From NCBI GenBank assembly GCA_013284265.1, contig JABTBR010000006.1, forward strand, positions 108,727 to 172,726: a stretch of DNA of 64,000 nucleotides, given 5' to 3'. The notes beneath the pieces were generated by a model that was not told the origin of the DNA, ran no database searches, and saw nothing but the letters and a program-made list of their open reading frames with translations. Numbering within the stretch: position 1 is the first letter of the stretch; every line of letters starts with the position of its first letter. The DNA comes from Oxalobacteraceae bacterium. Its GTDB lineage: Bacteria; Pseudomonadota; Gammaproteobacteria; Burkholderiales; Burkholderiaceae_D. Shown one piece after another: positions 25,655 through 33,201 of this stretch. A program made the position numbers and the translations under genes.

Positions 25655-28210
25655 ATGACACTTTCCCTTTCTATCCCGCCTGTCCGCCTGCTGGCGGCCT
25701 TCGGCATTGCCGCCTTGGCCAGCACCTGCAGCGCCGGCACTCCCACCGACGCCCGCAGTACGCCCTATGCGGCGGAAATCCGCCGTACCGCCTTCGGCGT
25801 GCCGCACATCAAGGCCAAGGACGAAGCCGGCCTGGGCTACGGCCTCGGCTATGCCTATGCCGAGGACAATCTCTGCGTGCTGGCCGACGAGATCGTCACC
25901 GTCAACGGCGAGCGCTCCAGATACTTTGGCCCGGAGCAGACCCCGCTCAATTCCGATACGCCCAATCTGCACAGCGATTATTTCTATCGCCTCATCAACG
26001 ACAGCGACACGGTCCGCTCGGTGCTGAAGCAACAGCCGCGCGATGGCCTGCTCCTGCTGCAAGGCTATGTGACGGGCTACAACCGCTATCTGGAAAAGAC
26101 CGGCGTGGCCAATTTGCCGGAGGCTTGCCGTGGCGCCGCCTGGGTGCGCAAATTGACCATCCAGGATTTGATCAAGCTGACGCGGCGCTATGCGGCCGAG
26201 GGCGCGTCGGCCCACTTCATTTCAGCGATCATGGCGGCGGTGCCGCCGGCGGCATCGGCAGCTCTGCACGTGCCGGCTCCGGCTGGCGGCCCGCTTGGCG
26301 CCAGGGCCGGCAGTGAGGCCGGTATCGCCAGTAGCGCCACTGCCGCCACTGCCGCCAGCGCTGCGGGCAATGCCGGCGGCGCCGCGATGGCCCGTGTCAG
26401 CGCCGGCATCGAGCGCGCGCTGGCCGAGGCCCAAAGCGGCAAGGCCGCAAGCAAGCCCGGCGTGTTGACGGCGGAATACTGGAAACAATTGCGTAACCAC
26501 ACAGGCAGCAATGCCGTCGCACTGGGCAAGGACGCCACCGAGAACGGGCAGGGCATGTTGCTTGCCAATCCGCACTTTCCCTGGCGCGGCGCCTTGCGCT
26601 TCTATCAGATGCACCTGACCATACCTGGCAAGCTCGACGTGATGGGCGCCTCGCTGGCCGGCCTGCCGGTGGTCAGCATCGGCTTCAACCAGAACCTGGC
26701 CTGGAGCCATACGGTCAATACCTCCCAGCATTTCAACCTGCAGGTGCTGCAACTCGATGGCGCCAATCCCACCAGCTATCTGCTCGACGGCGAGCGCCGC
26801 GCCATGCAGCGCAAAACCATCAGCGTCGACGTGCTCGATGAGGACGGCGTGGTACGCTCGCGTCCGCGCGATTTCTACAGCACGCCGGGCGGCTTCGCGG
26901 TCGTCATTCCAGGCCTGCTGGAGTGGGGCGATGGTTATGCCTATACCTTGAACGACGCCAACCTGAACAATCACCGCATGCTGGAGCAGTGGTCATCGAT
27001 GAACCGCGCCAGTACGCTGGCCGAGTTCAAGAGCGCGATCGAGCACACCATTGGCCTGCCTTGGGTCAACACACTGGCGACCGACAGCAGCGGTAACGCC
27101 TTGTATATGGACGTGACGGTGGTGCCGAATATTTCCGCCGCCAAGCAGGCCGCCTGCGTGCCGCCGCCATTCGTGCCGCTGGCACAGCAGCGCGTCTATG
27201 TGCTGGACGGCAGCCACTCGGCTTGCGCTCCGGATAGCGATCCTTCCGCGCCGCAAGCGGGCGTCTTCCCGGCCAGCAAGCTGCCGGTGCTGGCGCGCGC
27301 CGACTTCGTACAGAACTCCAATGACCATGCCTGGCTCAGCAACCCTGCCAGTCCGCTGACCGGCTTCGCGGACATCGTCAGCCGCGACTTTGACGAGCAG
27401 AACAGCCGCACCCGCATCGGCATCAGCCAGTTGCAGGCGCGCCTGAACGGCAGCGATGGCCAGCCCGGCAAGCGCATCTCCGTGCAGCAATTGCAGGACA
27501 TGACACTGGGCAATCGCGTCTATTATGCCGAGCTGGTGATGGATGATGTGCTGCGCATCTGCGCCGGCGACAAGCGTGTCAGCACGCAGTCCGGCGCGGC
27601 GGCGGAGATGGCGCTGGCATGCTCGCGCCTGGCTGCTTGGGACCGCAAGGCCAATCTGGAGTCGAATATGGGCTTCCTGTATTTCACCGGACTATGGGAT
27701 AGCGTGGAGCGCATGGCGGGCTTGTGGGCCGTGCCCTTCGATCCAGCCGATCCGGTCAATACGCCGCGCGGTTTGAAGGTTGGCGATCCGGCCGTGGCCG
27801 ATGCCGTGCGTCAGGCCTTGGCGCAGGCGGCGCGGGATGTGGCGGCGCGCGGCTGGTCGCCCGATGCGACATGGGGCGATATCCAGTTCGCCGTGCGCGG
27901 CAGCAGGAAGATTCCCATGCATGGCGGGCCGGGCCAGTACGGCATCTATAACGCCATCAGCAGCGAGCCGACGCAGGATGGCGTGCTCAACGTGATCGAG
28001 GGTAGCAGTTATGTGCAGACCGTGATGTTCGACCGCAATGGCCCGCAGGTACAGGCCATGCTGAGCTATTCGCAGTCGGCCGATCCGGCCTCGCCGCATT
28101 ATGCCGACCAGACCGAGCGCTTCTCGCGCAAGGCCTGGATTACCCAAGCCTTCACCGAGGCGCAGATCACGGCCGATCCGGCATACCGGAGCATCACGAT
28201 CTCGGAGTAA
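25655..28210 (+). CDS. Penicillin acylase-family N-terminal nucleophile amidohydrolase
   Basis: The product has 851 aa with a signal peptide. The alpha part begins AEIRRTAFGVPHIKAKDEA and has YAYAEDNLCVLADE. The beta chain should start by autocleavage before Ser285 in HTGSNAVALG (Gly-Ser bond), and further conserved residues are in FNQNLAWSHTVNTSQ. Relatives hydrolyse N-acyl-homoserine lactones, beta-lactams or cyclic lipopeptides in the periplasm. Between alpha and beta parts (about residues 190-265) is an Ala/Gly-rich insert, longer than a normal spacer. The ATG at 25655 (MTLSLSIPPV) is preferred to an in-frame ATG at 25508, which gives no signal peptide. The closest activity is unknown. 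Confidence 0.9.
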   Translation: MTLSLSIPPVRLLAAFGIAALASTCSAGTPTDARSTPYAAEIRRTAFGVPHIKAKDEAGLGYGLGYAYAEDNLCVLADEIVTVNGERSRYFGPEQTPLNSDTPNLHSDYFYRLINDSDTVRSVLKQQPRDGLLLLQGYVTGYNRYLEKTGVANLPEACRGAAWVRKLTIQDLIKLTRRYAAEGASAHFISAIMAAVPPAASAALHVPAPAGGPLGARAGSEAGIASSATAATAASAAGNAGGAAMARVSAGIERALAEAQSGKAASKPGVLTAEYWKQLRNHTGSNAVALGKDATENGQGMLLANPHFPWRGALRFYQMHLTIPGKLDVMGASLAGLPVVSIGFNQNLAWSHTVNTSQHFNLQVLQLDGANPTSYLLDGERRAMQRKTISVDVLDEDGVVRSRPRDFYSTPGGFAVVIPGLLEWGDGYAYTLNDANLNNHRMLEQWSSMNRASTLAEFKSAIEHTIGLPWVNTLATDSSGNALYMDVTVVPNISAAKQAACVPPPFVPLAQQRVYVLDGSHSACAPDSDPSAPQAGVFPASKLPVLARADFVQNSNDHAWLSNPASPLTGFADIVSRDFDEQNSRTRIGISQLQARLNGSDGQPGKRISVQQLQDMTLGNRVYYAELVMDDVLRICAGDKRVSTQSGAAAEMALACSRLAAWDRKANLESNMGFLYFTGLWDSVERMAGLWAVPFDPADPVNTPRGLKVGDPAVADAVRQALAQAARDVAARGWSPDATWGDIQFAVRGSRKIPMHGGPGQYGIYNAISSEPTQDGVLNVIEGSSYVQTVMFDRNGPQVQAMLSYSQSADPASPHYADQTERFSRKAWITQAFTEAQITADPAYRSITISE

Positions 28211-28232
28211 GCATGCCGCAGCTGCCCTTGTA

Positions 28233-28330
28233 AACCCACGGCAAAGAGCCGGGGGCCGGTCCCGTTGGGACCGGCGGGGCGCAGCCCCTACCCGGACCCT
28301 GGGTCTGACCCCAGGGTTATGCCGTGGGTT
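28233..28330. repeat. Interspersed nested palindrome, copy C (full length)
   Basis: AACCCACGGCAAAGAGCCGG opens and CCGTGGGTT closes this copy. The core has GGTCCCGTTGGGACC and GGGGCGCAGCCCC hairpins. It is nearly identical to the reverse complement of the copy at 47136. It lies between the 3' ends of the acylase gene and the oppositely oriented pirin gene. Confidence 0.9.
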
Positions 28331-28380
28331 TTAGGCCGAGGCCGGCGGCCCGCGAACTAAACATTTTACTTAGCGGCGAA

Positions 28381-28403
28381 CCCCCAGGGTTACGCCGTGG
28401 GTT
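28381..28403. repeat. Isolated right arm of the palindromic repeat family
   Basis: CCCAGGGTTACGCCGTGGGTT repeats the right arm of copy C 50 bp downstream without a core or left arm. This mirrors the isolated left arm at 8732 and suggests the elements break or recombine at the arm/core boundary. Confidence 0.75.
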
Positions 28404-28421
28404 TTAAACACCTCACTACAC

Positions 28422-29309
28422 TCAGGCAACCACAGCCTCACCCAGCTTACCGTTACGGAAGTCTTCCACAGCCTGAAAAATCTCCGCCTGGCTGTTCATC
28501 ACAAACGGGCCGTACTGCGCAATCGGCTCGTTCAGTGGCTGGCCGGCCAGCAGGATCACCCGGCTCTCTTCCTCCGCCTGCAGACGCACCCCATCGGCGC
28601 CCACAGTGTTGGCCAGAATTGCCATCCGTCCCGCCGCCACCGCCTTGTCGTCCACCACCACCGAACCGCGGTAAGTGTAGATAAAGGCATTATGCCCGGC
28701 CGGCAGCAACTGCTCGAAACGCGTGCCCGCCGGCAGCAGCACATCCAGATACAGCGGCAAGGTTACGTCGCGCTGCACCGCGCCCGCCACGCCGTGGCTG
28801 GCGCCGGCAATCACGCGCACCGTCACGCCGTCTGCCGTGGTGAATTCCGGAATCTGGTCCGCGTCGAAATCGCGATACCAGGGCTGGCGCATCTTGTCAG
28901 CCGCAGGCAGGTTCAGCCACAGCTGAAAACCTTCCATCACGCCTTCTTCCTGCTCCGGCATTTCCGAGTGAATCACGCCGCGTCCCGCCGTCATCCATTG
29001 CACGCCGCCGCTGGTGAGCAAGCCTTCATTGCCGGCGCTGTCTTTATGGCGCATGCGGCCGCTCAGCATGTACGACACGGTTTCGAAACCCCGGTGCGGA
29101 TGCTCCGGAAAACCGGCGATATAGTCATTGGCCTGGTCGCTGCCGAACGCGTCCAGCATCAAAAAAGGATCGAGACGACGCTGCAGGGCCTGCGTCAATA
29201 CCCGGTTGATCTTGACGCCGGCGCCATCCATCACCGCCTGGCCCTGAATCAGGCGTTCCACGCCACGTCCCTGGGTGACCCGATCCGATACGATAGTTGT
29301 TGCAGTCAT
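28422..29309 (-). CDS. Pirin family protein (bicupin)
   Basis: The product has 295 aa. The N-terminal cupin carries the iron ligands in FPEHPHRGFETVSYM (two His), and His and Glu in GVIHSEMPE. Bacterial pirins include quercetin 2,3-dioxygenases and redox or regulatory proteins. It is followed on the minus strand by no further gene; upstream on the same strand is the azoreductase, 59 bp away, so the two may be co-transcribed in a quinone/flavonoid stress response. A second pirin is encoded at 63064. Confidence 0.92.
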   Translation of the reverse strand: MTATTIVSDRVTQGRGVERLIQGQAVMDGAGVKINRVLTQALQRRLDPFLMLDAFGSDQANDYIAGFPEHPHRGFETVSYMLSGRMRHKDSAGNEGLLTSGGVQWMTAGRGVIHSEMPEQEEGVMEGFQLWLNLPAADKMRQPWYRDFDADQIPEFTTADGVTVRVIAGASHGVAGAVQRDVTLPLYLDVLLPAGTRFEQLLPAGHNAFIYTYRGSVVVDDKAVAAGRMAILANTVGADGVRLQAEEESRVILLAGQPLNEPIAQYGPFVMNSQAEIFQAVEDFRNGKLGEAVVA

Positions 29310-29368
29310 CTCATACTCCTTTTGTGAGGGGGCAAGGTGCCCCGGCGCGTGGCCGGGGCTACGCTTGC

Positions 29369-29968
29369 TTAAACCAGTACGGCGTCGATCTCTGCGTTCG
29401 CCTCGGCCTGTGCCTTGGCGACCGCATCCGGACCCATGCCCATGCTTTCGGCGTAGACGTATTGAATGTCTGTCAGGCCGAGGAAATTCAGGAAAGTCGT
29501 CACGTGCGGTACTTGCACATCCGACGGACCGCCACGGTGCAGGCCGCCACGCGACAATGCCACGTAGACTTTTTTGTCGCCCAGCAGGCCGATCGGGCCG
29601 GTTGGGCCGTATTTAAAGGTCACACCGGCGCGGGCAATCGCGTCGAACCAGCTTTTCAATTGCGCGGTGATGCCGAAGTTATACATGGGCGCGCCAATCA
29701 CGATCACGTCAGCCGCCTGCACCTGGGCAATCAGCGCATCGTCCAGCGCCACGCGGGCTTGCTGTTCGGCATTGCGCTGCTCGGCCGGGGTGAACAGGGC
29801 TTGCAGCGTCGCTTCGTCGATCACCGGGTGCGGTGCGCTGGCCAGATCGCGGCGTACCACATTGGCGTTGCCGGCTTTGGCGCTGACCTTGGCGACGATG
29901 GCATCGGCCAGACGGGTCGATTCGGAACCGGTGCTGCGGGCGCTGGAATTGATTTGCAAGATATTCAT
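29369..29968 (-). CDS. azoR: FMN-dependent NADH-azoreductase
   Basis: The product has 199 aa, the standard length for AzoR. It begins MNILQINSSARSTGSESTRL (FMN phosphate loop) and has the flavodoxin-like MYNFGI and SRGGLHRGG segments. AzoR reduces azo dyes and quinones by two-electron transfer. The ATG at 29968 is preceded by AGGAGCTCACC. A LysR regulator is divergently transcribed from the same 112-bp intergenic region, the usual arrangement for LysR control. Confidence 0.94.
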   Translation of the reverse strand: MNILQINSSARSTGSESTRLADAIVAKVSAKAGNANVVRRDLASAPHPVIDEATLQALFTPAEQRNAEQQARVALDDALIAQVQAADVIVIGAPMYNFGITAQLKSWFDAIARAGVTFKYGPTGPIGLLGDKKVYVALSRGGLHRGGPSDVQVPHVTTFLNFLGLTDIQYVYAESMGMGPDAVAKAQAEANAEIDAVLV

Positions 29969-30080
29969 GGTGAGCTCCTGTGTTTGGGGTTGTTGTTTCG
30001 ATGGATCTACTTTAACCGTTCCAATTTTTATCCGGAAGCCGTTAAAATGGATAACATTAGTCCACTGATGGAACAATCCC

Positions 30081-30992
30081 ATGGAAATCGACCCCGGCGA
30101 TCTGCTCTTGTTTGCCCGCATCGTCGAATGCGGCAGCCTGAGTATGGCCGCCAATCGCCTGCAACTGCCCAAATCCACCGTTTCGCGCCGTTTGTCGCTG
30201 CTGGAAACCCAGCTAGGCGAGCGCCTGCTCCAGCGCACCACGCGCAAGCTGGTGCTGACGGAGTTTGGCGCCAGCCTGCTCGAACATGCGCGCCGCGTGG
30301 CCGACGAGACGGAAGCGGCCGCCGCGCTGGCCCAGCATCGCCAGGGCAAGCCCAGCGGCCTGCTGCGCGTGTCGATGCCGGCCGACTTTGCCAACTATGC
30401 GATGGGGCCGGTGCTGGCGCGCTTCATGGTGGAATATCCGGACGTGAATCTGGAGCTGGATCTGTCGCCGCGCCGGGTCGACCTGCTGGCCGAGAATTTC
30501 GATCTGGCCATCCGCATGGGTACCTTGCCGGATGACGCTTCGCTGGCCGCGCGCCAGGTCGCCATCAGCCGGCTGGGCCTGTATGCCGCGCCGTCCTACA
30601 CCAGCCTGCGTGGCTTGCCCGAGCATCCCGACGACCTGTTCCAGCACGATTTGCTGAGCCTGCCGCCACGCCTGAATGGCATGGTGCGCTGGACGCTGAC
30701 GAAGGGAAAGACCGAGTGGGTGAGGGAGTTGCCGACGCGGGTGCTGGCCAACTCGCCCGAGGTGCTGGTGCGCATGGCCAGCACCGGCATCGGTATCGCC
30801 GCCACCACCCAATGGTTCGCGGCCCCGCTGGTCAAGACCGGGCAGCTGGTGCGCGTGCTGCCGGACTGGAGCTTCCCCGAGACGGCCGGCTGGGCAGTCT
30901 TCCCCGGCCGGCGCCTGATGCCGGCCAAGACCCGCGCCTTTCTTGATATGCTCAAGCTGGTGTCGGACGAGGCGGGCAGTATCGAGAACTGA
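30081..30992 (+). CDS. LysR-family transcriptional regulator
   Basis: The product has 303 aa. The N-terminal winged helix-turn-helix has GSLSMAANRLQLPKSTVSRR, followed by a linker helix and a two-lobed periplasmic-binding-like effector domain (LRVSMPADFANYAMGP, then DLAIRMGTLPDD). It is divergent from azoR and very likely regulates it, perhaps in response to quinones. The shared 112-bp region is AT-richer than average, with a loose TTATCC...GGATAA symmetry. Confidence 0.93.
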   Translation: MEIDPGDLLLFARIVECGSLSMAANRLQLPKSTVSRRLSLLETQLGERLLQRTTRKLVLTEFGASLLEHARRVADETEAAAALAQHRQGKPSGLLRVSMPADFANYAMGPVLARFMVEYPDVNLELDLSPRRVDLLAENFDLAIRMGTLPDDASLAARQVAISRLGLYAAPSYTSLRGLPEHPDDLFQHDLLSLPPRLNGMVRWTLTKGKTEWVRELPTRVLANSPEVLVRMASTGIGIAATTQWFAAPLVKTGQLVRVLPDWSFPETAGWAVFPGRRLMPAKTRAFLDMLKLVSDEAGSIEN

Positions 30993-31097
30993 GAGTACGA
31001 GCAGGAGTCGCCAAGACTTGGCTTTTCGGCATTCTCCGCGGCCGTCAGCACCCAATCTGGTAAGGTTGCGTTTTTTGCCATTAAGTGAACGGACAGT

Positions 31098-31211
31098 ATG
31101 AAAAAGGTCGTCGTTGTTTCTGTAGTCGTACTTGCCGTTCTACTTGCCGCTGGTGTCTATCTTGGCAAGCGAAAGTATGACGCTATGCTGACTGCCACTT
31201 CCGAAAGGTAG
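31098..31211 (+). CDS. Short predicted membrane peptide, 37 aa
   Basis: The frame reads MKKVVVVSVVVLAVLLAAGV and continues with a basic YLGKRKYDAML tail. That gives one transmembrane helix followed by a short cytoplasmic or periplasmic tail. An ACGGACAG sequence precedes the ATG, a weak ribosome site. It ends two bases before the HxlR-like remnant. It may be a genuine small protein or the intact start of a truncated gene. Confidence 0.45.
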   Translation: MKKVVVVSVVVLAVLLAAGVYLGKRKYDAMLTATSER

Positions 31212-31212
31212 T

Positions 31213-31404
31213 ATGGAAATGCGGACGCAACATCTGCGGGAGCTGGAGTTCGACGGTGTTGTCCATCGCGAGAGCTATGCGGAGAAACCCTTACGCACTG
31301 AATATTCACTGATGGAAAAGGGCCTGAGCCTGCGGCCCATTTTGCAGTCGCTTTACGCCCGGGGAAAGGAAAATGCGCTCGGCCTGGTCGCGCACCCCGC
31401 GTAA
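31213..31404 (+). pseudogene. C-terminal half of an HxlR-type winged-helix regulator
   Basis: The 63 residues match only the second half of HxlR domains: HLRELEFDGVVHRE, then LRTEYSLMEKGLSLRPIL. The recognition-helix half and the N-terminal Cys are missing, and the DNA upstream encodes an unrelated membrane peptide. It is most likely a deletion remnant, not a working regulator. Confidence 0.7.
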
Positions 31405-31440
31405 AGAGCTGCCCGGTTTTGGAAAATACTCCCGGAGGCG

Positions 31441-32130
31441 ATGATGACTTACTGGCGGTTTATTCCCACCTTTCTGATGTTCATATATAGCGCATATACC
31501 CAAGCGGCAAGCGAGCTTGTAATGCATGAGGGAACGGTCATTGAGGCCAGCAATGACAATTCTGCCATCAAGATTTCGGCGGGAAAAGGCCATGACCGAG
31601 TCTACGAATACGATCGTTGCGTTCTAAAAAGCCGTGGCATGATGGCCCGCTACGAAAGATGGTTTGGCAGTCTCGGCATTTATGATCCTGCGGGCCAATC
31701 GACCTTATTTTATGCGCCGACCGGATGCAAAGGCTTGAGCCGAACGGTGGTGCAGGAAGGGCAAATCCATTTCGACAATATGCAGTTTGCGAACGCCTGG
31801 ATAAGACGGCAAGAAATGGCTACCCGCAGATCAGGGGAAACCGTTTGGAGCAACAATGGCTTGCTGGTGTCGTGGAATGCGGTTCCCGACAGGCGGCAAC
31901 TGAACGTTGATGTGTGGCTGATATGCATCAATGGACGCCGTCCAGAAAAACTGGACGGTGCGATGGATCGCGCTGTGCGGGTGTTTTCGAGTCCCCAGGG
32001 CCAGACCACGCACAACTGTGCATCGGTCGGGCAAGATGTGGTCGATCAAACCCGGCAGCAATTGCAAGAGGAGTGGAGGACCATGGACGACTGGATGGCG
32101 CGCCGCCACGGCAGTGGCGCACGCAATTAG
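31441..32130 (+). CDS. Unrecognised exported protein, 229 aa
   Basis: A signal peptide (MMTYWRFIPTFLMFIYSAYT) ends near residue 22. The mature protein has four cysteines (in DRCVLK, TGCKGL, LICING and HNCASV), so disulfides are likely in the periplasm. No family is recognised. The gene is visibly poorer in GC than its neighbours and lies in a stretch with a truncated regulator, so it may be horizontally acquired. GGAGGCG precedes the start. Confidence 0.6.
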   Translation: MMTYWRFIPTFLMFIYSAYTQAASELVMHEGTVIEASNDNSAIKISAGKGHDRVYEYDRCVLKSRGMMARYERWFGSLGIYDPAGQSTLFYAPTGCKGLSRTVVQEGQIHFDNMQFANAWIRRQEMATRRSGETVWSNNGLLVSWNAVPDRRQLNVDVWLICINGRRPEKLDGAMDRAVRVFSSPQGQTTHNCASVGQDVVDQTRQQLQEEWRTMDDWMARRHGSGARN

Positions 32131-32146
32131 CAAGCCGGCGCGGGCT

Positions 32147-32992
32147 CTACTTGAAGTTGCCCATCATCTCGCCCAGCCGTACCGGCCCGGCCGGTTGCCA
32201 GTCCTTGTTAAAGCTCAGCGTATCTTTCGGGAACAGCATCACGACGGTGGAGCCGAGCAGGAAGCGGCCCAGTTCTTCGCCTTTTTTCAACACGATATTC
32301 TTGTCGGCATAAGTCCACTCGCAAATCTGCGGTGCCCGTGGCGGATTGACCACGCCATGCCAGACCGTGGCCATGCTGCCGACGATGGTCGCGCCGACCA
32401 GGGTCATCACGAACGGGCCCCTGGCCGTATCGAACACGCACACCACCCGCTCATTGCGGGCGAACAGGCCGGGAATGCCGCGTGCGGTGGTCGGGTTGAC
32501 CGAAAATAGCTCGCCCGGAATATAGATCATGCGGGTGAGCTTGCCGTCGCAGGGCATATGGATGCGGTGGTAGTCGCGCGGACTCAGGTAGAGGTTGGCA
32601 AAGCTGCCGTGCTGGAACTGCGCGGCCAGCGCCTTGTCGCCGCCCACCAGCGCGGTGGTGCTGAACTGGTGGCCCTTGGCCTGGAAGATCTGGTCGTCTT
32701 CGATGGCGCCGAACTGGCTGATGCGGCCGTCGACGGGGCAGATGTAGTCGGCCGCCGCCAGCGGGCGTGCGTCCGGACGCAGGGCGCGGGTGAAAAATTC
32801 GTTGAAGCTGGGATAGTTGGCGATGTTGGGATCGAGCGCCTCATCCATATTGACGTCGTAGCGGCCGACAAACCAGCGGATCAGCCTGGTTGTCATGGCG
32901 CCGCCCTTGGCACCGGCCACGCGGCCGGCGAAGTTGGTCAATGCCCCTTTTGGGAGCAAATATTGCGGCAACACGGCTAGACGATCGGACAC
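32147..32992 (-). CDS. psd: Phosphatidylserine decarboxylase proenzyme
   Basis: The product has 281 aa. It has the bacterial Psd pattern NYPSFNEFFTRALRPDARPL, YHRIHMPCDG (catalytic His) and the self-cleavage site LGST at Gly247-Ser248, where Ser becomes the pyruvoyl group. It makes phosphatidylethanolamine at the inner membrane. The start MSDRLAVLPQYLLPK is typical. It is divergent from the TonB receptor, with an AT-rich 209-bp region between them. Confidence 0.95.
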   Translation of the reverse strand: MSDRLAVLPQYLLPKGALTNFAGRVAGAKGGAMTTRLIRWFVGRYDVNMDEALDPNIANYPSFNEFFTRALRPDARPLAAADYICPVDGRISQFGAIEDDQIFQAKGHQFSTTALVGGDKALAAQFQHGSFANLYLSPRDYHRIHMPCDGKLTRMIYIPGELFSVNPTTARGIPGLFARNERVVCVFDTARGPFVMTLVGATIVGSMATVWHGVVNPPRAPQICEWTYADKNIVLKKGEELGRFLLGSTVVMLFPKDTLSFNKDWQPAGPVRLGEMMGNFK

Positions 32993-33201
32993 GATAGGAA
33001 TCCTGACAATAAAGAGATCGAATTATAACGGCGCCCCAGACGATGGGGGACGAATTCCACCGAGTGCACACTCTGACTCGCAATAAACGAATATCTAAAA
33101 ATGATTTATTGCACTATAAAAATATTTATTATTCAATAATGATATTTGCCTGAATTATCGGAGACAATATGGCACCCTGAGTTTGTGCCGAAGCCGTTTC
33201 C

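Noticed and set aside
29339..29359. GCCCCGGC/GCCGGGGC hairpin between azoR and pirin as a terminator
   Set aside because: The stem is perfect but no T-tract follows on the minus strand, so termination is not supported.
33120..33150. Fur box upstream of the TonB receptor as an annotated site
   Set aside because: Only about 11 of 19 positions fit the Fur consensus in a segment so AT-rich that partial matches are expected.
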